Part shown: positions 19,585 to 30,488 of the stretch, one piece after another
Layout: every line of letters begins with the position of its first letter
Numbering within the stretch: position 1 is the first letter of the stretch
Origin: Plakobranchus ocellatus
Lineage: Eukaryota > Mollusca > Gastropoda > Plakobranchidae
Length of the DNA: 30,662 bases
Direction: 5' to 3'
Assembly: GCA_019648995.1 (NCBI GenBank)
Contig: BLXT01000801.1
Location: forward strand, 1,083,113-1,113,774
Position numbers and translations under genes: made by a program
Notes under the pieces: generated by a model
Database searches by the model: none
What the model saw: the letters and a program-made list of their open reading frames with translations, nothing else
Told to the model about the DNA's origin: nothing

Positions 19585-19990
19585 TATTAGAAGGGAAGGT
19601 TGTCCACACAGTAAGCCAAGACCACAATGCTAGATCTCAGGATCTACAAGAGATACACGTACAATGTGAACGACAGAGGAAAATAGAATATGAGAGATGA
19701 AGAAGACGTTCATGCACTTAGACCTAGCAACAGACAAGACAAGACAAGACAAGACAAGACGGAAAACGAGAGAAAATGACGACATGACCTGAGTCAGATG
19801 CTTCTATTTTTGTGGAAGCGGATGGTTCTTGTTCGCTTGGCTCCTCTGTCTGGCAAGGCGGTGGGTGCCAACGAGGGTGGGGGTTCGAATCCTACTCGGA
19901 CATGTCATTTTCTCTCGTCTTCTGTCTTGTCTTGACTTGTCTTGTCTGTTGCTAGGTCTAAGTGCGTGAACGTCTTCTTCATCTCTTATA
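19585..19990 (+). mobile_element. tRNA-derived SINE-like insertion with foldback arms
   Basis: A central head carries RNA polymerase III promoter boxes on the plus strand: box A-like TGGCAAGGCGG (19851-19861, one mismatch to the tRNA consensus) and a perfect box B GGTTCGAATCC (19882-19892), 20 nt apart. It does not fold as a full tRNA, so it is tRNA-derived rather than a tRNA gene. On either side lie near-perfect inverted arms (about 19693-19788 and 19899-19986), each with GACAA/TTGTC pentamer repeats and a shared segment near GAAGACGTTCAYGCACTTAG. The word CCCTGTACAATA flanks the unit at 19573-19584 and 19991-20002 and may be a target duplication. Confidence 0.6.
19693..19986. repeat. Inverted repeat (foldback), arms about 90 bp, loop about 110 nt
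   Basis: The left arm, AGAGATGAAGAAGACG...CAACAGACAAGACAAG...GAGAAAATGAC, is the reverse complement of the right arm, with a few substitutions in the pentamer part. A transcript would form a long hairpin with the tRNA-like head in the loop. Two SINE tails joined head to head, or a copy carrying an inverted tail, would both give this. Confidence 0.8.
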
Positions 19991-20002
19991 CCCTGTACAA
20001 TA

Positions 20003-20372
20003 CCTAGAAAAGAAACAAATAACGGCATTGCTTCATTTAACTTGGTTCTGAAATAAAATTAGGAAACCTGGCTTAGGGTTTGGTTTGGTTTTTGTGTTAA
20101 ACTAGATCACAGTTGATCTCACGATCTCAGGATATATGGTGAGTGGGATTTCAAGTCAAGCTTCTCACAGCCATTTTGAAGCAGATCCACCGAGTGAAGA
20201 TCGACTGTCCATTTGAATCCTTTATCATAATATAGTGAGAAGATATCCTCTTAATCTTATCGTCACAATAATACAGCCGTCCACTTAAATGGCTTAATTA
20301 GTATGGTCAAATGTTTGCAGTTTTCATCTAAGGTTAGAGCTTACTTGTTCTTAATGAACTTCTGCAAAACTT
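20003..20372. other. Non-coding stretch, nothing recognised
   Basis: No gene or repeat was recognised. Confidence 0.45.
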
Positions 20373-20585
20373 ACAAGCTCATTTTTAATGGTTATAATGG
20401 GAGATGCACAATACTAGCAACAGACTCTACTTTAAAATTCCTCTCTTACAACTTGGGAGTCCTTGGGACTCTTAGTCCTACAGGCTCATATGTAATGGTT
20501 ATAATGGGAGATGCACAATACTAACAACAGACTGTAGGCCTACTTTAAAATTCCTCTCTTACAACTTGTGGGTCTTAGTCTTACT
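20373..20585 (+). repeat. Two-copy 107-bp tandem duplication
   Basis: ACAAGCTCAT (20373) and ACAGGCTCAT (20480) start two similar units. Both carry AATGGTTATAATGGGAGATG, CACAATACTA-CAACAGACT and CTTTAAAATTCCTCTCTTAC. Few differences separate them, so the duplication is fairly recent. Confidence 0.85.
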
Positions 20586-22800
20586 TTCCTTCTTCAATAA
20601 CTGTAAAGACTATACATCTTGGCAGAGAATGATTATGTTGGTTTTACCCATTACAAAGATCACAGAATGCAGGTTTAGGCTATACAGTCGACTTTATAGT
20701 TATAAGGCATGTCTCTGGGAATTGAAAAAAAATACTCATCCGTCAAAAGAAGTTCAAATAATAGAATGCAATGTCTGGTACGTATTTCTTATTTTGTTTA
20801 AACAGGTTTGGGTTTTTTTTTATGTGAAGGAGCCCAGTTGTGTTGTCAGTAGCATTCGTTTTTATTTTTTAGAGTATCAACTAAAGAACCCGCCTTTGTC
20901 TTTAATATTGACCCAATGATTTTTTAAACGGTTTGTTGGGAAAGGAGGAAGGGGGAAAAGGCTGTGGGATATAGATCCCTTAGACATGAGGTCATAGATC
21001 AAAATTGTCTCATTTAATGTAGAGTAAAACTACAAAAGCCTCGCTCAGCCATCATCGAAACGGGCAGTCACAGTAATGAATAAAAACGAAATGATAACGA
21101 GCAAGCAAAGAAATTGTGTAGGAGACTGGGTGTGGGTGTCAATTCAATAGTACTGAGCATTTTAGTGTAAAGTGTTGGTTATGCAAAATGATTAGAGAGC
21201 TAGCTAGATACTGTACTAAGAAGAAAAAAAAGTGTGGAAAGAAGGATTGGTTATTCCATAAAGTCTGATCACTTTGCAAGTATGATGTTCAAACTTGTTT
21301 CATGATTCCTTGCAGCCATTCCTACGCAGATCCATTGATACAATGTTGTCGTTAGCTTTAGGTAAAATGAAGTTTTTAAATTATTTATCATACAAGAAAT
21401 TACGGGGGTTGTAATGAGAGGATATCTGCCGTCAGAACGGTCAGGTTGAGATCGACTTATACTAATCTTATACAATGTCAGTTTTGTTTTTACATTAAAA
21501 CAACTACAACAGGATATGTTACGGGAAAGCAGAATAGACTCATATAACGTCGACTTTGAGATCTCCATTGTTACTTCCTTTTCCTCAAACTCCACAATTT
21601 CTTTACCCACACCCATGTGTCCTCTACCTTCGGAGAAACATGACATTTTCAGTTTGAATGTACCCTCACTAAGGCAACAGGTAAAGGTACACTAAGTATA
21701 CCACTGAAGTGCCCAATTGTAAAAAAGTTATTAAATAACAGAAAATTCTAAAAATACCAACCGGATTTCATAAAAGACCCCACGAATGGCTAAAAATAGA
21801 GGTTGCTGTATTCAAACGACTTTCAACGTTACGTGGACAATTTTTCGTATCAGCGAATTTACCTAACTATAAGAAAGATTAAAAAAAAAAAAAAAAAAAA
21901 AAGAGAAGATGACAAAGTCCCTTTAGTTGGGTATTGGTGATGTACAGAATACGTGTGATCCACGCGTGGCTCACTCAGAATTACATCTTTAAATGAGGAT
22001 ATATCAGGATATGTGTGTGCATGTTTAAATGTTGCTTAGGTGATTCTAGACCCCAGAATAATTAATTTCACAGTAATTTCCCTATAAGGCAACCAAAAGC
22101 CATTCTCCTTATTGATTTTGCGTCCTCAGCCTTTAAGTCTTGTCTTTTTGGGAAAGAATGGGTACACTGCTAGTAGAGTACGTTCGTACACTATAACATT
22201 GCTAGATTTCGTGCTCTCCAATTATCAGAACTTGATGTCTTATAGAACTGGCAACAAATCTTTCATGTATGTCACTGTCAAAATTTCGATCAGTTGGTCG
22301 ACTGCATGGCAATTACCTTTACAGACACTATTACTTGATATGATAGATTAAAAAATCTTAGACAAGATAAGATTTTACCCTGAAAGTTATATAAAGACTA
22401 AAAAAATATATATGTAATGCATGAAATATTCCTTTCTTCATCGGCAAAGTTTTATGTGTGGATAGCTAAGAGTGAGAAATTTGCACAAACTTTTCTTTTT
22501 AAAAACATGCACTATAAACTTTTTTTGAAATATTCATGCGCCTTTTAAGTCGAGAAGCAGTGTACAGACGCAACTACTTGTTTCCACCTGAGGGCTGAAT
22601 GCAATGCTATGAGTAAAACAAACTTTAAAGTGATTTTACAGATGCTTATACACTAGAAATCTCGGCATCACTATATCTGGGTCATTCTGAAAAGTTAAAT
22701 TCATGTCCAGATCCAAAGATTTCCCCACTAAAGAGGAGTTTACATGTTTCCGGTAAGATAACTCTTCTTTGTAATAAAATATGAAATGATTTCTTTGTTA
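20586..22800. other. 2.2 kb intergenic stretch
   Basis: No gene is recognised. A 125-codon minus-strand frame at 21269-21646 has no recognisable domain or splice context. There is an A22 run at 21881-21902. Confidence 0.45.
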
Positions 22801-22980
22801 TCAGAGCACACTCCCTTGGATTCAACAGCCAATGAAAACCTTTCTTTGTTTACTTTCGGTATCGATTTCCTGTGGCGGGTCTTTCTCTTGTGATTTACAC
22901 TTCGAAGCGAGCAGACGTCTGCTGTGTTTCAGCCATCTAAATTTGTTTTCAATTAATTCCTTAAAGCCTTTGCAACAAAA
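22801..22980 (+). promoter_or_regulatory. Putative promoter and 5' UTR of right kinase gene
   Basis: Just upstream of the ATG at 22981 there is a CCAAT box in CAGCCAATGA (22829-22833) and a GC-rich TGGCGGG (22873-22879). Local GC is higher than in the flanks and there is no obvious TATA box at a suitable distance. An in-frame TAA at 22954-22956 closes the frame upstream, which supports 22981 as the start. The initiation context ACAAAAATGA has A at -3. The transcription start is not determined. Confidence 0.5.
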
Positions 22981-23027
22981 ATGAATCGTTTTGACGTTCT
23001 TAGAACCTTGGGTGAAGGAGCCTACGG
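22981..23027 (+). CDS. CDK4/6-like kinase, first coding exon (right gene): start and P-loop
   Basis: It reads MNRFDVLRTLGEGAY plus two bases of the next Gly codon, followed by donor GTATGT at 23028. GEGAYG is the glycine-rich ATP-binding loop. Ala at residue 14 with Tyr at 15 matches the CDK4/6 group (GEGAYG in CDK6, GVGAYG in CDK4), whereas CDK1 and CDK2 have GEGTYG. The Wee1-type tyrosine site is thus kept and the threonine site absent. Spacing is like CDK1/2, with only ten residues before the loop, so the kinase has no N-terminal extension. Confidence 0.85.
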
Positions 23028-23541
23028 GTATGTAGATCTAGCTGTTTAGTTTCTTTAGTAAAATTGGATCTGAAAGTAGTTGTTTAATTTCTGTAGTCTA
23101 TAAAAATGGACCTGAAAGTATAGACCTAATGTAGATTCAAATTCTAATCTAGATCTAGATATTTACTCTTATTTTACCTATCTAGATCTAGATTTAGACT
23201 TCCAGACAGTAGACCTGCTAATGACTAATCGAGATCTAGATCTAGATCTTGATGTGATCAAGATTCTAGTAAACCTATTCTTGATCCTATCCAAGAACTC
23301 TAAATCCAGAACACTCTCAAATTAGATTTAGCCATCTGAATTTGTGTGTAGATCTAATATCAATGTATTTTTCTACATGATAGATAAGAATGAAATTTAA
23401 AAATGGAGATCTATGCCTATATGAAGATCTAGATCTTATGCCTCAACTTGGTAGGCTCAAGATTAAAGATGTAGGCCTAAACTAATTAAAGGCCGATGTT
23501 ATTTTCCAAACGCTTGGATAAATAGAGTCCGACTTTATTTA

Positions 23542-23580
23542 ACTGAACTCTTTATTTTATAAAGAGAAAAAGAGTTCAGT
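23542..23580. repeat. Perfect 12-bp inverted repeat (hairpin)
   Basis: ACTGAACTCTTT (23542-23553) and AAAGAGTTCAGT (23569-23580) are exact reverse complements around a 15-nt AT-rich loop. It may be a remnant of a small palindromic element; no other sign of one is seen. Confidence 0.8.
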
Positions 23581-24409
23581 AAGAGATTGATCGTGAGGCA
23601 GTGATTAAAAGGGGATAGGCCTATATATACATTGAGTTCATATCGACAGTTTTAACATTGTCTAGGAAAAAGAGACACCGACTTCGAAGAAAAGGAAAAA
23701 AACCAACAGATTAGCACACTAGGTAATTTATTCTTGGAAGATGGCGGTAGTAAAAACATATGGAAAGGGAACCCATGCTTGTAGATCTACCCTCATCAGC
23801 TACCAACAAAATGAAGAGATCGTGGGCATGGTATTGTTATGTGAAAATAGCACAATGTACATTATGACTTGGCTTAAGATCTCTTCATTTCGTCAATAAC
23901 TTGTGAAGGCAGAATAAATATGAAAACACTGGCATACTCATACTCAGCTGATGAAGTTGGATCTAGAAGCCCTGGTCCACTTAAAATAAATCTGAATCTT
24001 GCTATCCCTTTTCTTTTGTGTTAGGGATAATAAGACTGGACCTATTTTCCAGAGCGATAAGAAAAATTGTCAAATTGTTAATGAAATGGGCCTCTTTTGC
24101 TTTAGATTCAAATTTGAAGAATTCTCTTTCATTCGTTAGGCCCAGGCCTAGCTGTCAGACATACTTACCATCCTGAATTTCTGAATTCATTCTGAAAGTT
24201 ATCATGAAAACGACCCGCTTTCAGGAAATCCACATTTTTATTCCAAATTCAGAATTTTGCTAGCAAAAAAATAAACTTTGCTTGTGTCTCATTTAAGAGG
24301 CCTAGTGTAGGGCGTATTAGTATTAACATCTCAACAAACTTTTCACACATAACTATTATGGCGCAATTGATTATGTTTGTTTCCCCCTGTCTCTGTGAAT
24401 ATCACAGGA

Positions 24410-24800
24410 TTGCATTTGCAGGCTGAAAAGGGATGGGACAAATTTCCAATTTTGCACACATAGGCCTAACGTTTTTCTAAAAAGAATGATGAAGCGACGG
24501 CAATTTTAGTTAACTCTTGACCGTTGTCAACAATTATAAATAAGTCTGTCCAAAAATAAAGTTATATTTCAACTTTTTTGGAAATACATTGATCACATCA
24601 GGTCATCGTCTTGGATAATGGTGGCTGAGTTTTAGTTGATCAGGTCCAATTCAGCCATTGGATAGACTTCCAATTATGCACAACAGCGATATTCTGATAA
24701 AAATAACGAAATGAATGCTATTTTAGTCAACTGTTGACAACCTTTAAAATGTAAAAGCAATTATCAACATTGCAAATAATTTCACCCCAAGACAACGATA
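24410..24800 (+). repeat. Old two-copy duplication, shift about 230 bp
   Basis: TTCCAATTTTGCACACA (about 24440) and TTCCAATTATGCACAAC (about 24670) are followed in both copies by similar blocks: CTAAAAAGAATGATGAA / ATAAAAATAACGAAATGAA, then ATTTTAGTTAACTCTTGAC / ATTTTAGTCAACTGTTGAC. The copies are strongly diverged. Confidence 0.5.
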
Positions 24801-25739
24801 TCTTTTTTAAATTTTTGAAAAAAAACCAAAAACCGATTCATTTTTCCGAAATGCTCCCAAAAAATAGAGCCCAACCTTATTTTCCCGTAAAATAGAAACC
24901 CTGCTGCGCTACAAGCAGAGGCAAAGTTTTGAAGGGTGTGAGTTTATGAAAGTAAAAAAAGAATATGTATGGTCAATTTGTTTCATTGCTAAAGGATAGC
25001 ATAGTTATTGAAATAAATCTAGTATTTACTTTTGGCCTCACCCATTGTACTCACATTATTCCTCATAGTGAGGTAAATAAAGATGGGAATCTTAACTTGC
25101 ATAAAAGAATCTAATTTTCCACCGCAGTCATTCAGTTTTGTTATATAAAAATGGATATAATTTAATGAGTTCTAACAAATTACACTCAACACTTAGAGTT
25201 AATATCAATAATGATTGTTCGGGTACCATTTACTGTGCAAGTCTACAGAGTAAATTTCAAATTGAAGGCAGGCCTTATGAACTTGAATAACTCGATGGCA
25301 GTGACAGGCATAGCAAGGAAGGAGAGCTTTGTGAAGGACCAGAAATGGATTGTATCCTGAAATTAGTGTTTCAGAATCTTTTTCAATCAAAAATCTTCCT
25401 TCACTAGCATTACTGATAAAATATGTCATACAATATGCCTGTGGGGAACTCACATCTTCATTGTCTTACTACCGTCAAAAATGGAGACATGTTTGCACAT
25501 TTTTTGTGCAAAGAACAATAAGTCATAGAATGCTTTTAGAATTCTTTGCCTTTATTCATAAATTCACATGGATTTCCTTTGAACATGAAACGGAGGACAA
25601 GATAGGCCATTCTTGAATAATGCCTGCTCAAACACTCCTTCTTAAATCTTAAGAGTTTATAGCACAGTAGACGCCAGTTCACACTGACATCTTCTCTTGT
25701 GTCAATTCAAGTTCTCAAAAAATATATATGTACTTAAAG

Positions 25740-26260
25740 ATGGAGACCACAGAAAGAAGAGATTTTCTACAAACAATTGAAAAGCAAAAATGATGCAGAG
25801 AAACTTAAAGACTATCCAGTAGAACAAGCACATTGTTATTCTTGCATCAAAAGGAACTAAAGAATATCCATAAAAGAAGGAATTCTATCAAGAAGTGCTT
25901 GTGACAAACAAATTGAGAATTCAGACAAAATAAGGTAAAAGAAGACTGATGACAAAAAAACCACACAGTTGCTGCGCAAAGAATGAGAAAGCTGAAGCAC
26001 AAGAATTCTAAATGCCAGTGAAGAAGTGTAGTTTTAAAAGATTATGGATGACAGTCAATAAGGTGTATATGACAGTCTGACACTTAATGCTCCAGATGCA
26101 TCCACTGTCATATAGCATGTGAGAAGCTGTCTGAACATTTCAGATCAAGAAAGATGGAGAGAAGGCACTAGCTTTTTATAGGTGATAATAGAAGACTAAA
26201 GGTTAAAATGGGCAGAATACATTTCGGAACCCTCATAAGTTGTCCCATCAGGCAGTGAAG
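25740..26260 (+). mobile_element. Old LINE, left part (linker before RT), degenerate
   Basis: This is heavily decayed, but the end reads like the linker between endonuclease and RT of an RTE-like LINE: IKKDGEKALAFYR near 26140-26180, then RLKWAEYISEPS near 26200-26240, matching the common K-G--L---RW-EYF-E-LN pattern. Its upstream limit is uncertain. It continues after the antisense insertion, at 26675. An endonuclease domain could not be recognised. Confidence 0.55.
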
Positions 26261-26272
26261 CCTGCACAACCA
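26261..26272 (+). repeat. Target-site duplication, left copy (CCTGCACAACCA)
   Basis: Identical to 26663-26674 and placed exactly at the 3' tail of the antisense LINE. Confidence 0.85.
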
Positions 26273-26662
26273 TCATCATCATCAAGTGCCTTGCTTGTAA
26301 GCGTTGGCGATCATGTCCCTCCACAAATCCCTATCTTTGACGGCGACCAGTATATCTGACACTTTTCCTGGTCCAAGCCATGTGGCCAGTCCATCCATTA
26401 TCTTCTCCCTTTGTCTTCCTCTGCTTCTTTTTCCTTCAAACTTTCCTGTTGTTACCAAATGTTCCAGTTTTCCTCTTCTCATCACGTGGCCCAGAAAGGT
26501 GGCTTGACGTTTCCTTATAGTTCTGACCAGTGATCTTCTTTTATTAGCTTCATTGAGAACTCTCTCATTTGTTTTCTTTGCGGTCCCAGGTATCTGGAGC
26601 ATTCTTCTAAGGAACCACATTTCTGTTGCTTCTAGTTTATTTTGAATTTGCTTTGAGATTGA
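26273..26662 (-). mobile_element. 5'-truncated antisense LINE (RTE-like, KQGT family), 390 bp
   Basis: On the minus strand it encodes the C-terminal end of a LINE polyprotein: SISKQIQNKLEATEMW, FLRRMLQIPGTAKKTNERVL, KRQATFLGHVMRRGKLEHLV, GKRSRGRQREKIMDGLATWL and DLWRDMIANAYKQGT, with stop at 26282-26284. The part is open throughout, so it is much younger than its host. After the stop comes a (TGA)n/(ATC)n triplet tail, as in many RTE-type LINEs. The 12-bp target duplication sits on both sides. It shares its end with the scrap at 11640-11765. Confidence 0.88.
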
Positions 26663-26674
26663 CCTGCACAACCA
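26663..26674 (+). repeat. Target-site duplication, right copy (CCTGCACAACCA)
   Basis: The second copy of the 12-bp duplication flanking the antisense LINE. Confidence 0.85.
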
Positions 26675-27975
26675 AAAAATGATAAAGCAACAGGTTCTGA
26701 TGGGAGGCTCCGAAAGTAAAAAGGATAAGAATTTGACAACAGAATTACTTTTTTTAAACAAATGTTGGACACAAGATATTCAGGATTGGAGGGTAGGACA
26801 CCTTATCATAATACCAAAGAAAAACAAAGCAGCAGACAGCAATTAATACAAAGGAATTACATCATTTCCACCCCAAGCCAATTTTTTTCCATTGAATCAT
26901 TTTTTTAATGATTCCAAGGAACTCAAGATAGTGTTGAATAGGATGGACAAGCAGATTTTAGAAAGAACCAGATTTCTCTGGGGATTATCCTTGAGCCTCC
27001 AATTAAATGGAACACATAATTGTGTAAAATTGTAAGACTTTCAGAAGGCTTTTGATAGCCTTGATAGATTTTTACTCTCTTCCTAACAGCTTATACTATG
27101 ACCTTCCATATTAATGTTTGTTCTGTTGGTCAAAGCATATCAAAATACAAAATCATCCATGATATAATTTATCGATTGAGAAACTGGTTGATTTGAAATA
27201 AAAACCAAAATCTGTCAAGGAATTCGTCTTTTTCTTTTTCAATTTTCCATTTCTGTTTGATATTGACATGATGACAAGCATAGTAAATGCACCATATGTA
27301 GCAACCTGCGGACACATGACAGCACCTAGAAAACCTGTTTTTTGCGAGCCATTCTGCAAAAAATATTTTGGCCCTTTATGGAATTTCCATGCTGAGATGG
27401 GAAAAATCTATGGATATATTCAGACAACATCAACTCATAATCATCAATGGAAAGACGTAGAACATACAGCAAGGTTACCATAATTCACATACCTGGGATT
27501 GGGCAGCACAGTTGACAATGAAGGCAGGAGCAAAAAGATATCTAACATCAATATAAAATCAAATGGAAAGGGAGCTGCATGTGAGGAAATCCAAGGCACT
27601 CAGGCTGATTTTGGAAACAAAAAGCCGATGGTTTTGTCAAGTTGGAGCTTTTCAACAGAAATGAATGCAGCAGTTAAAAAAAAAAAACCACAAGCTTTTG
27701 TAAACAAGTCAGATAAAATCTGTAATTTAGAGCCCTCAGAAAGTACTAAATACGAGCCAATTGAGAAAGAAATTCAAAAGCAGAGTGAAAATATCCTGAG
27801 AATTTTAGTAAGAAATAGGCGTTGAGGTAGAAGTCACAAGGCAGTATAGAAATAGGATGGCCCCTAACACTTTTGAAAGACCCAGATTAAACAGGATACA
27901 CCTGATGATAGCTGGATAAGATAGGTCAAGATAAAAGATTGGAGGGTATTGGTTGAAGACTGATGTTTCTGAAGT
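26675..27975 (+). mobile_element. Old LINE, right part: degenerate RT and C-terminus
   Basis: Recognisable pieces run in the expected order. KNDKATGSDG (about 26675) is the linker; VGHLIIIPKKNKAADSN then YKGIT (about 26795-26865) is the RT entry; IVLNRMDKQILE (about 26930) and DFQKAFDSLDR (about 27040-27070) form RT motif A. IIING-KDVE leads into FTYLG and GSTVDNEG (about 27440-27530). SWIR-VKIKDWRVLVED (about 27910-27965) is the usual C-terminal W-LV--L motif. Many stops and frame shifts (for example TAA after ADSN) show long decay. A catalytic YADD was not found. Its C-terminus differs from that of the inserted LINE, so the two are different families. Confidence 0.75.
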
Positions 27976-30488
27976 ATATGGTGAATAGGAAATACGATCA
28001 ATGAATAGATTTCAAAATGGTTATGGTTCTGGCATCCCTGTCTTTAGTACGAAGGAGATGAGGTAGCTATGGAGCCACAACTTACATCCAAAGATATTGA
28101 CCTTTCCAAACTCCAACCGACTGAGTATTGAATAAGTTAAATTATGAGCAAGATGCTATAGATGGATTGAGATTAAGTAGATAAAAAAATTGTTACTAAA
28201 GCCTTGCCTAGTAGGAGTGTCACTACAAATAAATTTATTTTTCATTAGATCAACTTCTTCCTACGTTATGATCAGATATTTTTACGTAATGACCTACTAG
28301 CTAGATCAGATGAGCAACTTATCATTTAAAAAGAAACTTTTTGTTATTTAATAAGTCAAACAAGGACAATGGGCCCACAATTTTGAGATGGCTTTCCATT
28401 TTTACCCTAAACTACTTGAATTATAACAGACATGCCCCTAATATTTCTATATTTTACAGAGAGGACATTCCCAAGTATAAAATAAGAAAGCATGTAATTG
28501 GCTTGAGACTAAAATGAAGTGGCAATATCATACAGATGTTGATCTTTTATAAGAGTTGTGATACATCCCATCTTGTGCTTCCAGTCCAAATTAAAAAGAA
28601 AAGTGACAAAATATACCCTACCCTGCTTCAACATGCTTTTGAAATCATGTGCACTTGAGCTTTTTATGATGCAAAAAAAAAAGATGATCTTGTTATTGGC
28701 TGAGGTTAAAAGTAAAAATTTTAGGACAGCATGTATGCACTGAAGACTAAAAAATTAAGAGCATTAAATCCTTAAAGTCTACAGAGATAAAGCTAATACT
28801 TTTGGACAAAAGTGCCAGGTGTATTTAGTGAATACGTCTACTATTTATTAGAGCTGATGTTTTAAGCTACTTTTGAACATTATCCCATTGAAATATTCCA
28901 AAGGATGAGAAACAGCCACAGGAAAGGCACACAACCAATCAAGCAACAGCAAGACTGATCATGCAACTGAAGTGTGATGCTGGCCATCGACTGCTTGCTG
29001 GTGTTTAAACAACAATTTAAGCAGGGATACAAAGTTGTAAGATATTACCATTGTAAATTGTCTCCGGCATCATTATGGGTATAGCAGATCATTATCATCT
29101 ACATGTATGTGCGTCAGTGTGAGCAGTTGCTGTAAACTTGTGGTCAGAGGAGTTGATCTTGTCTCATGTGGAAAGATGGGTTTCAGTATGTTTGCGCTTT
29201 AGCTGTGATGTGGGCTGGTGGAAAGACTCTTCAAGATTTTACCAAAGAAACTTTGCTTTTATCATTGTTTAAAAGAAGTGAAGCGGATTAGTCAAAACTA
29301 TTTTATATGCTGTCTGCAGCGTGAGCAGGAATCGTAGATATTTAAGATATTGTTACAGAAGTTTTTCTTATCATCCTAAGACATGGACCAGTGTAACTGT
29401 ATTGGGTGTTGACTATGTACTGCAAACCTGAGAAATAACTCTTCATAATTTTATCAGGGAAAAGTTGATATTTTTTTCCATTATGTTGTAAACGATGTAA
29501 TCACAGAATCATACATCATCTCTCTATGTTTAAAATGTTAATCAGTATATCAGTTCTAGAATGAGAGCAATAGGAGTTGGTGCTGTGAATAAAACCAGAT
29601 AAATATTGATCATATTTATCACTTACAAAACTGTAGATCAATATAATTTTCAGTTACTCTTAGTAACACTATGGGCAGGCGTCTTGATCTGTTTAAAGTT
29701 TCTTATTAGTTTCTAAAGATGGGGACTGTATAATAGCGTGAGGAAGAATCAGTTCAAGATAATTGTGGTATTATATATCTGTTTCATCATGTGTCCATGT
29801 CTGTGAGTGCTTTTGTGCTAACTAAGGCAGGGATTGAGGGATGGTAATTGTTTTAGGCAGCATTGGGGTTGCTCTAAATTTTTTTGTCTTTCACTGTTTA
29901 AGTTATGACGTGTGGATCAGTAAAGGAGTGTGAGTGCTTAAATGTATGAGTGAATGTTGATTGTATAAATGTGTGTGTGTACATCATTTGATTCGTTGAT
30001 GAAAATGGACACTCTGACATGGGAAGAAATATGAGATGAATCAATCTCATTTTGTATGATCGTATGCATATTTGTATTTAGGAACAAATTTGTAAAAAGA
30101 CAATGTTTAAGAGTTTCATTTAACTGGAAATCTTTGGTGGTTGTCAAACGAAAAAATGGACTTTGCGTTTTTATTTCACTTTTTCAATATTTATCAAGTT
30201 TCACTCTGATGTTTCTCTTTTCTTGTATGACAGAATAATTTATCTTTGTCTGGAAAAATTTAAGGTCTGAATGCATTTTGATCTTATGAAACAAAAACTC
30301 CTTTGGTATAAAACAAAATTTGCACTTAATATGATTTTCATTTGATCATTACATATATAGCCTTCACTTGAACCCATTTATGGCTTCAAGATGATGTATA
30401 GGTGGAGTATCAAGAATGCACAAAGCTAAGAATCATTATTAGCTTTGATGTCTAATGATTGTTTTCTGGTTGTTTTTTTTTTTTCCAG
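27976..30488. other. Right part of the long intron, no gene recognised
   Basis: AT-rich. Around 29100-29900 some phrases seem to recur in diverged form (GAAAGACTCTTCAAGATTTT near 29221 and GAAATAACTCTTCATAATTT near 29431), hinting at a decayed repeat. The short frames here are not supported. Confidence 0.45.

Larger units (their letters stand above)
23028..30488 (+). other. First intron of right kinase gene (7,461 nt)
   Basis: It runs from donor GG/GTATGT to a long T tract and TTTTCCAG at 30488, joining GG+G as Gly. Its left part (23030-23480) is crowded with overlapping TCTAGATC words. The middle holds two LINE remnants (about 25740-27975). The parts 23600-25640 and 27980-30470 hold no recognised gene. 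Confidence 0.85.

Noticed and set aside
19840-19900. Functional tRNA gene
   Set aside because: Boxes A and B are present, but the flanks do not pair into an acceptor stem and no clear anticodon arm is seen. A SINE head fits better.
21269-21646. 125-codon minus-strand frame
   Set aside because: It has no recognisable domain, promoter or splice context. The length is possible by chance in 2 kb of non-coding DNA; it is kept only as a weak candidate.
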